A stretch of DNA of 64,000 nt from Candidatus Peregrinibacteria bacterium (GTDB taxonomy: Bacteria > Patescibacteriota > Gracilibacteria > CAIRYL01 > GCA-016699755): the NCBI GenBank assembly GCA_016699755.1, contig CP065009.1, positions 682,001-746,000 of the forward strand, in the 5' to 3' direction. Positions 17,172 to 26,981 of this stretch are shown piece after piece. Under the pieces are notes generated by a model. The model was not told the DNA's origin. It saw nothing but the letters and a program-made list of their open reading frames with translations, and did no database searches. The position numbers and the translations under genes were made by a program. Every line of letters begins with the position of its first letter. Within the stretch, counting starts at the first letter, position 1.

Positions 17172-18190
17172 AGAGGTTTGTCGAGAATATTTTTTGCGTA
17201 GCTTCGAATGGCAACTGGAACGGATTTTCCAAGCGCACAAAACGAGGAATTTTCGAGAAGTTCGAGAACATCTTCCATTTGTTTCCACGGAATATGCTTC
17301 GCCTCTTTTACCAAGTGATAGAGCTGATAGGTTCCCTCACGACATGGCGTGCATTTTCCACAGCTTTCTTCTTTGTAAAATTCAAGCCATTTCATAAGGA
17401 GATCTTTTGGTTTTATGCTCATGCGATAGACTTCAATAGAACCAGCGCCAGTAACCCGCTCGGTTTTTGCCTGTTCTGCACTAAAAACCTCACCACTTGC
17501 ACTTCCCCCAATTTGAATAAAATAGGGAAATTTTGGCTCATTTCCAGTGGCTTCAAGCACTTTCCACGACGACCACTCCGCTGGAAGATGATACACTCCG
17601 GGATGCTGTATTTCTCCAGAGAGACAATAAAATCGACGACCGTCGTAACTCCCCTGTTCCACTGCCGCAATGTTAAAAAGAGTTTCTACATTGTGAACAA
17701 GTGTTGGCTTTCCGAAGAGTCCTTTTTGCGCCGGAAATGGTGGTTTGAGTCGCGGTTTGGTTCGTTTTCCTTCAATAGCATTCAGAAGTGCGGTTTCTTC
17801 TCCGCCAATATATGAAGGATGTTCACGAAAAACTTTGATGTCGTACCCCTCTTTGGCGTACTGCTCAATAATATCATCAAGCTTTTCGTGAAGTTCACGG
17901 TAATATCGGGCATTCATATTGAAATATCCCTTTTTTGTTTCGAGAAAATCCATGGCAAGTTTCATGCCAGCAAACACCTGCTCGGGGTGATCACGAAGAA
18001 TTTGAATATCTTTAAAGAGTCCAATTTCTCCTTCGGACGCATTGCACACCACGTACTTTGGTTTTCCCTTGGCACTCTTTACAAATTCCCATTTTCGATA
18101 AGTGGGAAATTCCGCTCCACCGCGACCCACAAGCCCTGCGGATTTAATTTTTTCGAGAATATCTGTTTTTTTGCTTTGAGTGGGAGACAC
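17168..18190 (-). CDS. NuoF/HydB-like NADH-binding flavoprotein subunit of hydrogenase
   Basis: About 340 aa from a GTG at 18190; TTG at 18211 or a frame start at 18388 (inside aroE) are alternatives. It shows the FMN/NADH site motifs GLVGRGGAEFPTYRKW and PKYVVCNASEGEIGLFKD, the IGGEETALLNAIEGKR segment, and a C-terminal [4Fe-4S] site ESCGKCTPCREGT plus a distal Cys. It lacks the N-terminal thioredoxin-like extension of Thermotoga HydB. It should pass electrons between NAD(P)H and HydA. No NuoE/HydC gene is in the window. A TACAAT -10-like box lies at 18216-18221. Confidence 0.9.
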   Translation of the reverse strand: MSPTQSKKTDILEKIKSAGLVGRGGAEFPTYRKWEFVKSAKGKPKYVVCNASEGEIGLFKDIQILRDHPEQVFAGMKLAMDFLETKKGYFNMNARYYRELHEKLDDIIEQYAKEGYDIKVFREHPSYIGGEETALLNAIEGKRTKPRLKPPFPAQKGLFGKPTLVHNVETLFNIAAVEQGSYDGRRFYCLSGEIQHPGVYHLPAEWSSWKVLEATGNEPKFPYFIQIGGSASGEVFSAEQAKTERVTGAGSIEVYRMSIKPKDLLMKWLEFYKEESCGKCTPCREGTYQLYHLVKEAKHIPWKQMEDVLELLENSSFCALGKSVPVAIRSYAKNILDKPL

Positions 18191-18309
18191 GTTTTTTCGT
18201 GTAAAAATCAATCGTATTGTACCACTTTTAAAAAGAGAAGGAAATGAGAAATCGAAATCTATACCATCTTTATTTTGGGAAAATATTGTTTCGGGAAAAA
18301 CGGGAAAAA

Positions 18310-19122
18310 CTACTGATTCCCATTTTCCAAAAATGCATTTAAAAGCGATTTTTCCATTTCCTTTTGCGGAGCCTCTTTTTCCGTCCAAAGAAAAAACTGT
18401 CGCATTCCCTGAAACAGCAACATTTTTTCTCCAGTAACAATAGTGCCACCATTTTTTTGAGCATCGAGCAGAAAACGAGTATGAAGTGGAAAAAAAACCG
18501 CATCAAACGCCACGCCAGAAAATTCATTCCAAACAGGTTCTAAAACCGGAGATTCATCTGATCGAAGCCCCACAGAAGTCGCGTTTGCGACAAGAGAAAA
18601 GCGGGATGCGAAAAAATGCTCCAAAAGTTCAAATGAAGCACCGAAGCGTTTCGCAAGTTTATCTCCCTTTTCGGGATTTCTCCCAAAAATCGTTACTTCT
18701 GCGCCAGCTTTTTTGAGCGCAAAAATAAGCGCACGCGCCGCGCCCCCCGTACCAATGACGGCAGAAGGCAATCCAGAAAAATCGGAAACAGATGGAGACA
18801 CAGCAGAGAGAAAACCAAAAGCATCGGTGTTGTCTCCATACATTTTTCCATCTTTCCAAAAAAGCGTATTCGCGGCACCAATTGTTTTCGCTGTTTCCGT
18901 GAGTTCATCAAAAAATGGAAGAACTGCTTCTTTATGTGGAATAGTAATGGCGAGTCCAGAAAATTCCTCTACTCGAACTTTGTCAAAAAAAACAGGAAGT
19001 TCTTCTGGTAACACGTCAATCCGCTCAAAGGTCGCAGAAATACCGAATGCATCAAACGCCGATTTCTGCATTGGTGGCGAAAGAGAGTGCCCTATGGGAT
19101 GACCAATGACAGCATATTTCAT
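18310..19122 (-). CDS. aroE: Shikimate dehydrogenase
   Basis: 270 aa. It begins KYAVIGHPIGHSLSPPMQKSA-like, with the substrate-binding SLSP motif, catalytic Lys in TIPHKEAV and a Rossmann glycine motif GTGGAARALIFAL. It reduces 3-dehydroshikimate to shikimate with NADPH, on the route to chorismate, the substrate of the trpE/trpG enzyme elsewhere in the window. The start overlaps the stop of the yciI gene by 4 bp, so the genes are coupled. No other aro genes are nearby. Confidence 0.95.
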   Translation of the reverse strand: MKYAVIGHPIGHSLSPPMQKSAFDAFGISATFERIDVLPEELPVFFDKVRVEEFSGLAITIPHKEAVLPFFDELTETAKTIGAANTLFWKDGKMYGDNTDAFGFLSAVSPSVSDFSGLPSAVIGTGGAARALIFALKKAGAEVTIFGRNPEKGDKLAKRFGASFELLEHFFASRFSLVANATSVGLRSDESPVLEPVWNEFSGVAFDAVFFPLHTRFLLDAQKNGGTIVTGEKMLLFQGMRQFFLWTEKEAPQKEMEKSLLNAFLENGNQ

Positions 19123-19424
19123 GTGTTGGAATGGAGAAATGATGGCGCTACTTTACACGGAAGAATTTCGACACTTTCCCATACTTTTCCCAAAATATAC
19201 GGCTCTTTTGCAAGCCACTGTTGCAACTCTTCATCTGATGGAAAATCAACAATAAGCACAGATCCGTTCATGTTTCCCACATCACCGAGCAATGCGGCGG
19301 CACAAATTGCTTTTCCTTCCTTTCTCAGGGCATCGTTGACATTAAGATGATCTTTTCTTGCACTAAGACGTCTTTCGAGAGCTTTTTCATCTTGATAATC
19401 TCGAGCGATTATAACGTATTGCAT
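19119..19424 (-). CDS. YciI-like protein
   Basis: 101 aa, a ferredoxin-like alpha/beta fold. It begins MQYVIIARDYQDEKALERR with a central LSARKDHL and a GSVLIVDFPSDEELQQWL segment typical of YciI/YCII domains. The conserved His/Asp pair of the family is represented by His (KDHL) and Asp (VDFPSDEE). Function of the family is poorly defined. It lies 15 bp downstream of the DUF4012 gene and overlaps aroE. Confidence 0.85.
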   Translation of the reverse strand: MQYVIIARDYQDEKALERRLSARKDHLNVNDALRKEGKAICAAALLGDVGNMNGSVLIVDFPSDEELQQWLAKEPYILGKVWESVEILPCKVAPSFLHSNT

Positions 19425-19439
19425 GGAAAAAAAAGAGAG

Positions 19440-21134
19440 TCAGTCAAATTTCATCCGAAGTGTCGTTCCAGAAGAAGCGGTATTTCCAAAAATATCAGAG
19501 AGATTTTTCCAAGAGAGTTCGCAAAACGGACTCGTTTCTGAAAGTACAATGTCGCCAAAGACCAAACGGACATCCCGAAGATCATTTTCATTTCGAGCAA
19601 GTTGATAGGGAACAAACACATTTTCATCACATCGAAGTTCAAAAGTATCGGGAGAAAATTCTTTCGCAAGTGCCTCTGAAAATCGAGTGAAGATTTCTCG
19701 AGGAGGTTCAAAAATTGCCTGCTCCAAAAATGGAGGAAACGTATCGGGGAGGAGTTTGACAGTAAATATTCGATTTCGAGAAAGCCTTGTTTTACACACC
19801 GAAATATTTTCTCGCAAGAGCGATTCATCACAACCATCAACAGAAAACCCAGTTTCCCCCACTCCACGAAAAATAAGCGTGAGATCATCTTCCGTTCCGC
19901 TCTGTTGAAGCCACAGAAGCTCATGCGACTCATTTGGAAGCCACGTTTCTGGGAAAACAAATACAAGTGGTATTTCCAAAGATTGTCCAGGATCAAGAGA
20001 AATCACACGCGAAAACTCCTCAACTTTTTCTTCAGGAAGAGATTGTTGTTCCCATTCTTCAGAAGTCTCGGAAAGTTTAGTTCCTTGTGGATGATACACA
20101 CGAATGAGCATTCGCTCAGGACCAGAAAAAATATTATCTGTTCCAGTGTGTTGTAAATGTATTGCAAATCGCTCTGATACTCCTCCTTCGGGAGAGAGCG
20201 TGATTTCAGAAGTTACATTTCGCAGAATGTATCGATCGGATTTTTTTCCGCCCAAATTCGCAACATTCACCCCAAAAAAACCATTCCATGGCATTTCTGC
20301 AGTATTATTTTTCGGAAACTCTCCTGTCCATCCTTTTTCTTGTGCAATATGTTGCAACTTCTCATCCAAAAACCAGACTTGGATTTTTTTTGTATCTGCT
20401 AAATATGTGGCGAGCTGTGCCATTTTTGGAAGACGAAACCATGAAGCGGATCGAAAAAGATTGTGCGCCATGTCTCCCAAAAAATCTTTTCGCTGATCAA
20501 TTTCTTCTTTGGAATGAAGATTGATATTTTTCGTTTGTCGCTGAAGCGAAAGAAAAAGATCTTGAGAATCCTGAGGATCTAAAAGTTGAATAACTGATTC
20601 TACCGCGGAAAAATTTACCGCAACAACGACATCAATTTTTGTATTGGCAAAGCGAGGATCAAATCTCAGAAAGCGGATTGTCTCTTGTGCGGACTCGGAA
20701 AAATCTGGGGAAAAATTGCTATCACGAAATACCATTCCCGAAAACTTCGGATCTTCTGCAAAAATTTTTGCCATCGCCGGCGGCGCTTTCTGGGGAATGG
20801 GAGGATTTGCCACGGCATAGGAATCGAAAAAGTGGAGTCTTTCTTTTTCTTTGGGGGTAAAGAGAATAAAGCCCGAAAGAAATCCGCCCGTCGGACGAAG
20901 TTCTGCTTCATTTTGAAGAAGCACCAGTATATTTGCCTTGCGAAGCTCATTTGTGTACGGAACAAACTCTGAAAAAGAACCACTTGCAAGCCGAAAAAGA
21001 GGAATAAGAAAGAGGAAAAGGAGAAGAAAAAGTGTTGCAAGAATTCCAAAGACAATAAGCCAAAAATGGGATTCTTTTTCTACTTTCTTTCCGAGTCGGC
21101 GCTGGGAGAATGCACGCTTTTTCATGGAATGCAT
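19440..21134 (-). CDS. DUF4012 membrane-anchored protein
   Basis: 564 aa (or 561 from the second Met at 21125). A basic N-terminus and one long hydrophobic segment (about residues 24-48) precede the DUF4012 signature ANILVLLQNEAELRPTGGFLS. The rest is extracytoplasmic and beta-rich. DUF4012 proteins are frequent in Gram-positive and candidate-phyla genomes, often near polysaccharide genes, and have no proven function. It heads the minus-strand run DUF4012-yciI-aroE-nuoF-hydA-debranching enzyme. Confidence 0.85.
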   Translation of the reverse strand: MHSMKKRAFSQRRLGKKVEKESHFWLIVFGILATLFLLLFLFLIPLFRLASGSFSEFVPYTNELRKANILVLLQNEAELRPTGGFLSGFILFTPKEKERLHFFDSYAVANPPIPQKAPPAMAKIFAEDPKFSGMVFRDSNFSPDFSESAQETIRFLRFDPRFANTKIDVVVAVNFSAVESVIQLLDPQDSQDLFLSLQRQTKNINLHSKEEIDQRKDFLGDMAHNLFRSASWFRLPKMAQLATYLADTKKIQVWFLDEKLQHIAQEKGWTGEFPKNNTAEMPWNGFFGVNVANLGGKKSDRYILRNVTSEITLSPEGGVSERFAIHLQHTGTDNIFSGPERMLIRVYHPQGTKLSETSEEWEQQSLPEEKVEEFSRVISLDPGQSLEIPLVFVFPETWLPNESHELLWLQQSGTEDDLTLIFRGVGETGFSVDGCDESLLRENISVCKTRLSRNRIFTVKLLPDTFPPFLEQAIFEPPREIFTRFSEALAKEFSPDTFELRCDENVFVPYQLARNENDLRDVRLVFGDIVLSETSPFCELSWKNLSDIFGNTASSGTTLRMKFD

Positions 21135-21200
21135 TCTATGCTATTTCTTTTTTCTTGTCATTGTGAACTCTCTATCTTGTTACTGCAGGCTTCCTTCTTT

Positions 21201-21272
21201 GTCATTACGGACGTGATCCGCAATCTCTCTTCACAACAGAAGAGATCCTGAATCAAGTTCAGGATAACAGAG
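21201..21272. repeat. Dispersed palindromic repeat, copy 1
   Basis: GTCATTACGGACGTGATCCGCAATCT is followed, after 15 bp, by GAGATCCTGAATCAAGTTCAGGATAAC. Two small hairpins are present (CGGA..TCCG and ATCCTGAA..TTCAGGAT). A near-identical unit lies at 40401-40460. It sits in the 185-bp gap between the DUF4012 and kinase-like genes; nothing else is seen there. Confidence 0.75.
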
Positions 21273-21319
21273 AAGGAGAGGATAACAGGAGGGAAATATT
21301 TTTCTCTCTCCTACTTTTT

Positions 21320-22054
21320 TTATTCATGTTCCATTTTGATAATATTCATAACCTTTTCGTTCTGTCTCGCAAAAATAAAAAGCAGGGTCCAAGTTGCTTC
21401 TTTTTCATTACTCCAAACCCCCTGATCAAAATCGATACAAGAAATCTTCATTGTCTCTGGATCTACCAATAAATTTGGAGAACTCATAAAATCATAGTTA
21501 ACAACGCTCCAGTCGAAGTTTTTGAGATTTTCGTCCTTATGTCTATCTGCGTACTTCGAGAGTCCACCCAAATCAAGTTTTGCATCTATTTTTGCAGAAT
21601 CTTCCACAACGCTATTTACTCGCTCCAGCATGCGATACATATTTTGCAATTTCAGAATAAGGAGATATATATTTCGCAACAATCGAGGATCCTCTTTTTG
21701 ACTCTCACTCAAGGAGGCTATTGTTACCTGAGGAACTCTTTCTTGTACTGTATACTCCTTTACTACTGTTCGACTGCCATCTTTTTTATTTCCTAAAATG
21801 AAAAAGGATTCAGGAATAAAACCTCCAAGGAAGAACTCTAGCATTTCATATTTTTTCTTCTTGTATAAGATTCTCCAAAAATGACCCTCAGGATCCATTG
21901 GCTCTTTTGGATTGTGATTCCACTTTACAACATATTCCTCCCCCCTCTCTTCTTTCGGCATCTTTGACATAAGAGAAACAACAACATTATCCTTTCCCCT
22001 TCCAATAGAAGAACTGAATTTTCCGTCAAATGGGGTCAGTGGATCTTTTTTCAT
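21320..22054 (-). CDS. Protein-kinase-like fold protein, function unknown
   Basis: 244 aa. A candidate beta3 lysine lies in EEYVVKWNHN. The C-terminal part reads FDWSVVNYDFMSSPNLLVD and then ISCIDFDQGVW, resembling a catalytic-loop Asn followed by a DFD-type metal-binding Asp, as in aminoglycoside-phosphotransferase/kinase-like folds. The canonical HxD is not evident, so activity is uncertain. There is no membrane segment. It stands alone, with 180 bp on one side and 155 bp on the other. Confidence 0.6.
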   Translation of the reverse strand: MKKDPLTPFDGKFSSSIGRGKDNVVVSLMSKMPKEERGEEYVVKWNHNPKEPMDPEGHFWRILYKKKKYEMLEFFLGGFIPESFFILGNKKDGSRTVVKEYTVQERVPQVTIASLSESQKEDPRLLRNIYLLILKLQNMYRMLERVNSVVEDSAKIDAKLDLGGLSKYADRHKDENLKNFDWSVVNYDFMSSPNLLVDPETMKISCIDFDQGVWSNEKEATWTLLFIFARQNEKVMNIIKMEHE

Positions 22055-22210
22055 ATTTTTATTATATCACTATAAAAAATTTTGTCTCAAAAATTTTGTG
22101 ACTAGTTGAGGCATATTTTGGACATTATTTTTTATCACAAAAAAAACGACACCAGTTTAGGTCAGTTTGCAAATGGATAAAGCCTCATTTTAAAAAATCT
22201 TATTCAACTT

Positions 22211-25099
22211 TTATTTTTCTTTGAATATTTCTCGTAAATACTGACCAGTAAATGATTTCTCATTCCCTGCCACTTCTTCTGGCGTTCCCTCTGCAATAAT
22301 CTGACCTCCACCAGAACCTCCTTCTGGACCAATATCCACAAGATGATCGCAACACTTCACAACATCGAGATTGTGCTCAATAACGAGAACCGTGTTTCCT
22401 CCTTCTGTTAAAGTATTCAGCACTACTAGGAGCTTTTTGATATCATCAAAATGGAGCCCTGTCGTTGGCTCATCGAGAATGTAGAATGTTTTTCCAGTAC
22501 TCCGTTTGCTGAGCTCTGTTGCAAGTTTGACGCGCTGTGCTTCTCCACCAGAAAGTGTGGTAGCAGATTGCCCCAACTGAATATACCCGAGCCCAACTTC
22601 ATCCAGTGTTTCGAGTTTTCGTTGAATAGAAGGAATACTTGCAAAAAATTCGAGCCCCTCAGAAACGGTCATCTGGAGAATATCCGCAATATTTTTCCCT
22701 CGCCATGTAATTTCAAGTGCCTCTGCATTATAGCGTTTTCCTTTGCAGACTTCACACGGGACATAAATATCTGGCAAAAAATGCATTTCGATTTTTACAA
22801 TACCATCTCCTTGGCAAGATTCGCATCGTCCTCCTTTTACGTTAAACGAAAACCGTCCAGCACGGTATCCGCGGAGCTTTGCCTCAGAAGTTGTAGCAAA
22901 TAAATCACGAATATCGGTAAAGACACCCGTATAGGTAGCAGGATTACTTCGTGGAGTTCTTCCAATGGGAGATTGATCAATCACAATTGCTTTATCAAGA
23001 AGACGAATCCCCTCAATGCGTTCCACGCTTCCAACAGGTTGGCTCGCACGATTAAGTTCGTTGAGTAGATATGGCGCGAGAATTTGATTGATAAGAGAAC
23101 TTTTTCCGGAACCAGAAACCCCTGTAATACCAATGAGCTTCCCCAAAGGAAGACTGACACTTACATTTTGAAGATTATTTTGATTGGCGCCAACAATGCG
23201 AAGATGTTTTCCGTTTCCATCTCGACGCTTTTTTGGAATGGCAATCTTTTCTCTTCCCGAAAGATATTGTGCAGTGGGAGAATTTGGATTTTTGAGAAAA
23301 TCACGAAGAACACCTTGATTCTGAACCTCTCCTCCGTGTGCACCTGCTCCAGGTCCAATTTCAAGAAGCCAATCGGCTTCTCTCATCATTTCTTCATCGT
23401 GCTCTACAACTAATACCGTGTTTCCAATGCTTTGGAGATCGCGGAGAGTTTTAATGAGTCGAGAGTTATCTCGTTGATGAAGCCCGATAGACGGCTCATC
23501 GAGAACATAGAGAACACCCTGTAATTTGCTCCCGATCTGTGTAGCAAGACGAATACGTTGTGCTTCTCCTCCCGAAAGAGTATTCGCCGAGCGAGAAAGT
23601 GTGAGATAGCGAAGTCCAACATCTTGCAAAAATGAGAGTCTTGCAGAAATTTCAAGGAGAATAAGGCGTGAAACCTCTTTTTCGTAAGCATTCAGTTTTT
23701 CGGGCAGATTTTGAAAAAACAAAAAGGCATCGCTCACCGAAAGACGAGTAACATCAATAATATTTTTTTCACAAATGGTGATACTCAAAATTTCTTTTTT
23801 GAGGCGCGTTCCATGGCAATCTGGGCATTCTTCCATTTCCATAAATTTTTCAATTTGCTTTCGAGAAAAATCGGATTCTGTTTCGCGAAAACGACGTTCT
23901 AAATTGGGAATAACTCCTTCAAACTTCACGAGAGCATTTCCCGAAAATCGATCGGAGTCCATAAGAACTGAATACTCCTCATCTCCTGTTCCATGAAGAA
24001 TAATGTTCGCTTGCTGCTCTGTAAGCTCTCCTACAGGAGTATTCATGGAAAAATTATACTTTTTCACGACCTCCTGAAGAACACGCTGATTCCACCCCTC
24101 TCTGCTCGTCATAGTTGCCCAAGGAACAACAGCACCTTCCGCAAGAGTAAGCCGAGGATTCGGGAGGATTCGATCAGGCTTCACCACCATACGATGTCCA
24201 AGTCCATGGCACGATTCGCAGGCACCGTAGGGAGAATTAAACGAAAAATTTCTCGGTTCAATTTCTCCAATAACAGGACCATGTTCTGGACAAATAAATT
24301 GTTCAGAATAGATGACTTCTGCCTTTGTGTCGACATCGAGAATAGTAACAAGCCCATCACTTTTTCTGAGAGCAATTTCTACAGAATCGGCAAGGCGACT
24401 CTTGTCTTCATTTTTATCCTCTACTTTTTCTCCACTCGGAAGATCGATATATCTTTTTCCAAGATTTTTTATAACGAGACGATCAACAACAATTTCAATG
24501 GTATGAGGCTTTTTGGGATCAAGCTCTACTTCTTCGGCAATAGAAACAATATTTCCATCAATACGCATGCGAACAAAACCTTCTCGACGAATATTTTCAA
24601 TGACTCGCTCATGTTCTCCTTTTTTTCCGCGAATAACTGGAGAAAGAATCATGATTCGTGTTCCTTCTGGCATCTCTGCAATACGCTCAGCTACTTGGCT
24701 TGCAGACTGTTTTTCAACAAGATGATTACAAATGGGACAATGTGGTCTTCCCACTCTCGCATAAAGAAGACGAAGGTAATCGTAAATTTCTGTCACGGTT
24801 CCCACTGTACTTCGCGGATTTCGTGGAGCGGTTTTTTGATCAATAGAAATAGCAGGAGAAAGCCCTGAAATACTTTCAACATCTGGCTTCTCCATCATTC
24901 CCAAAAATTGACGGGCGTAGGTGCTTAGAGACTCAATATAACGACGCTGTCCTTCTGCAAAAATAGTATCAAAAGCGAGAGAGCTTTTTCCAGAGCCAGA
25001 AAGTCCGGTTACTACTACCAATTTTCCTCGCGGAATACTGACTGAGATATTTTTGAGATTATGCGTCTTAGCACCCGTTACAATAATATTATCCTCCAT
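22211..25099 (-). CDS. uvrA: Excinuclease ABC subunit A
   Basis: 962 aa from the ATG at 25099, which gives the normal start MEDNIIVTGAKTHNLKNI; the frame is open 28 codons further but without homology. It has two ABC ATPase modules: Walker A VVTGLSGSGKSSLAFDT and GITGVSGSGKSSLI, signatures NTLSGGEAQRIRLA and TTLSGGEAQRVKLA. Zinc fingers are seen with CPICN, CESCHG/CPDCHG and CESCQG/CEVCKG. It recognises bulky DNA damage with UvrB. Only uvrA is present here. Confidence 0.98.
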   Translation of the reverse strand: MEDNIIVTGAKTHNLKNISVSIPRGKLVVVTGLSGSGKSSLAFDTIFAEGQRRYIESLSTYARQFLGMMEKPDVESISGLSPAISIDQKTAPRNPRSTVGTVTEIYDYLRLLYARVGRPHCPICNHLVEKQSASQVAERIAEMPEGTRIMILSPVIRGKKGEHERVIENIRREGFVRMRIDGNIVSIAEEVELDPKKPHTIEIVVDRLVIKNLGKRYIDLPSGEKVEDKNEDKSRLADSVEIALRKSDGLVTILDVDTKAEVIYSEQFICPEHGPVIGEIEPRNFSFNSPYGACESCHGLGHRMVVKPDRILPNPRLTLAEGAVVPWATMTSREGWNQRVLQEVVKKYNFSMNTPVGELTEQQANIILHGTGDEEYSVLMDSDRFSGNALVKFEGVIPNLERRFRETESDFSRKQIEKFMEMEECPDCHGTRLKKEILSITICEKNIIDVTRLSVSDAFLFFQNLPEKLNAYEKEVSRLILLEISARLSFLQDVGLRYLTLSRSANTLSGGEAQRIRLATQIGSKLQGVLYVLDEPSIGLHQRDNSRLIKTLRDLQSIGNTVLVVEHDEEMMREADWLLEIGPGAGAHGGEVQNQGVLRDFLKNPNSPTAQYLSGREKIAIPKKRRDGNGKHLRIVGANQNNLQNVSVSLPLGKLIGITGVSGSGKSSLINQILAPYLLNELNRASQPVGSVERIEGIRLLDKAIVIDQSPIGRTPRSNPATYTGVFTDIRDLFATTSEAKLRGYRAGRFSFNVKGGRCESCQGDGIVKIEMHFLPDIYVPCEVCKGKRYNAEALEITWRGKNIADILQMTVSEGLEFFASIPSIQRKLETLDEVGLGYIQLGQSATTLSGGEAQRVKLATELSKRSTGKTFYILDEPTTGLHFDDIKKLLVVLNTLTEGGNTVLVIEHNLDVVKCCDHLVDIGPEGGSGGGQIIAEGTPEEVAGNEKSFTGQYLREIFKEK

Positions 25100-25269
25100 G
25101 TGTGAAAACAACTTGACCGATTTTTTCATTTTTTTAAGTAGATTGCAAGAGGACGAGGTTTTGTATTCGTCCTTTAATCTCATTTTTTCTTTCTCAAAAT
25201 ATTCTTGTCGATGAAAGATGACAGTGTGTTCACAAAGATGATATGTTGACCCATGACTTTTTCGAAAAA

Positions 25270-26412
25270 ATGTCCTTTCTCTTTACTTCCGAATCGGTTA
25301 CGTGCGGACACCCCGATAAAATTTGCGATCAAATTTCTGATGCTATTCTCGATGAAGCATTGCGGCAAGATCCACATTCCCGTGTTGCGGTAGAAACCGC
25401 AGTAAAAACGGGAATGGCAATGGTTTTTGGAGAAATGCGAACAACGGCTTGGGTGGACGTAGAAAAAATTGTCCGTGATGTAGTGCACAATATTGGCTAT
25501 ACCCATGCAAAATATGGACTCGATTTTGAGGCAATGGCAGTTCTCTCTGCTATTGGGCAACAGAGTTCAGAAATTGCGCAAGGAGTAGATGAAACCGAAT
25601 CGCACGAACTTGGAGCCGGAGATCAGGGAATGATGTTTGGCTATGCCTGCCAAGAAACCAAAGAATTTATGCCACTCCCCATCACTCTGGCACACCGATT
25701 GACACGACAAGCAGAAGAAGTTCGCAAAGAAGGAATTTGCCCATTTCTTCGTCCAGACGGAAAGTCGCAAGTTACTGTGGAATATGATGATTCTGGGGAA
25801 GTAAAACGAGTCCACACTGTGGTGATCTCACTTCAACACACTCCTGATATTTCTCAAACGAGCCTCTCTCAAGAAGTACACCAACACATTATTGAACCCA
25901 TTCTCAGTGAATTTCTCGATTCAAAAACTCTTTTTCACATCAATCCTACGGGGAGCTTTGTAATTGGCGGTCCGCAAGGAGACTCTGGACTGACGGGACG
26001 AAAAATTATTGTCGATACCTACGGAGGAAGTTGTCCACATGGAGGAGGAGCTTTTTCGGGAAAAGATTCGACAAAAGTCGACCGAACAGGGGCGTATGCC
26101 GCACGACATATTGCAAAAAATATTGTGGCGGCAAATCTTGCAAAAAAATGCCAAGTGCAACTCGCATACGCTATTGGAGTTTCTCGTCCGGTTTCAGTTT
26201 TTATTGAGACATTTGGAACAGGGACTCTTTCCGACCGAACTCTTGAAGATGCCGTACAGCAGATTTGGGATCTTCGTCCATCGGCAATGATTTCTCACTT
26301 TGATCTTCGGAAACCGATTTTTCAACAAACCGCTGTCGGCGGACACTTTGGAAGAAATGAGTTCTCTTGGGAAAATACTGAAAAAGTCTCAGATCTTCTT
26401 CAGTCTGTTTAA
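25270..26412 (+). CDS. metK: S-adenosylmethionine synthetase
   Basis: 380 aa. It makes AdoMet from ATP and methionine. It starts MSFLFTSESVTCGHPDKICD (ATP-binding His and Asp), carries the hexapeptide GAGDQGMMFGYAC, and the P-loop-like GGGAFSGKDSTKVDRTGAY segment. Start at 25270 chosen over 25243 because it gives the family N-terminus. No SD precedes it. The next gene begins 9 bp after the stop. Confidence 0.97.
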   Translation: MSFLFTSESVTCGHPDKICDQISDAILDEALRQDPHSRVAVETAVKTGMAMVFGEMRTTAWVDVEKIVRDVVHNIGYTHAKYGLDFEAMAVLSAIGQQSSEIAQGVDETESHELGAGDQGMMFGYACQETKEFMPLPITLAHRLTRQAEEVRKEGICPFLRPDGKSQVTVEYDDSGEVKRVHTVVISLQHTPDISQTSLSQEVHQHIIEPILSEFLDSKTLFHINPTGSFVIGGPQGDSGLTGRKIIVDTYGGSCPHGGGAFSGKDSTKVDRTGAYAARHIAKNIVAANLAKKCQVQLAYAIGVSRPVSVFIETFGTGTLSDRTLEDAVQQIWDLRPSAMISHFDLRKPIFQQTAVGGHFGRNEFSWENTEKVSDLLQSV

Positions 26413-26421
26413 TGCATCCCA

Positions 26422-26814
26422 ATGAATATGGGTCGAAAATATTGGCCAGTTTGGGTACTCGTTGTTGCCATGTTTTTTGCTTGGCTCTCATGGGGAATGG
26501 TCTTTAATAATATTTCTCCCATTGCCTCACCTCAAGTTGGCGTTCCTCTTTTCTATCTCACAGCTTTCCTTTCGGAAAGCCTGACATTTTGCGCTTTTTC
26601 CGCACTACTCCGTATTGCCTTTTTGCCAAATACTACTGTGGCAGGACATGTTTCTGGAGCCATTCGTCAGGGGCTTATTTTTGGACTTGCGCTCGTAGGA
26701 ATCATGCTCTTTCAGCAATTTCGCATTCTTACTTGGTGGATTGGAACAATGATTTTTTTGATGGGACTCTTTGTAGAGGCTTTTTTTTGGGGACGATCGG
26801 ATATTCCAAAATAA
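26422..26814 (+). CDS. Small four-helix membrane protein, unknown
   Basis: 130 aa with four hydrophobic segments (about residues 8-28, 41-66, 82-100 and 103-123) and a short charged tail. No family is recognised. It follows metK by 9 bp and is probably cotranscribed with it. Confidence 0.7.
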   Translation: MNMGRKYWPVWVLVVAMFFAWLSWGMVFNNISPIASPQVGVPLFYLTAFLSESLTFCAFSALLRIAFLPNTTVAGHVSGAIRQGLIFGLALVGIMLFQQFRILTWWIGTMIFLMGLFVEAFFWGRSDIPK

Positions 26815-26981
26815 TCTTTAAAACCCTATCTCCAAGCGATTTTTAAAAGATGTACATTTTCCTGTCGAATAATTTTTGACTCATGTTTCCCTCGTAACTC
26901 CTCCGAATTCCTTTGACAAACAAAATCTTGACCACTTCCCTCTTTTTTGCGAGAATCCGCAAGCGTTTTTGAAAATGAGAT

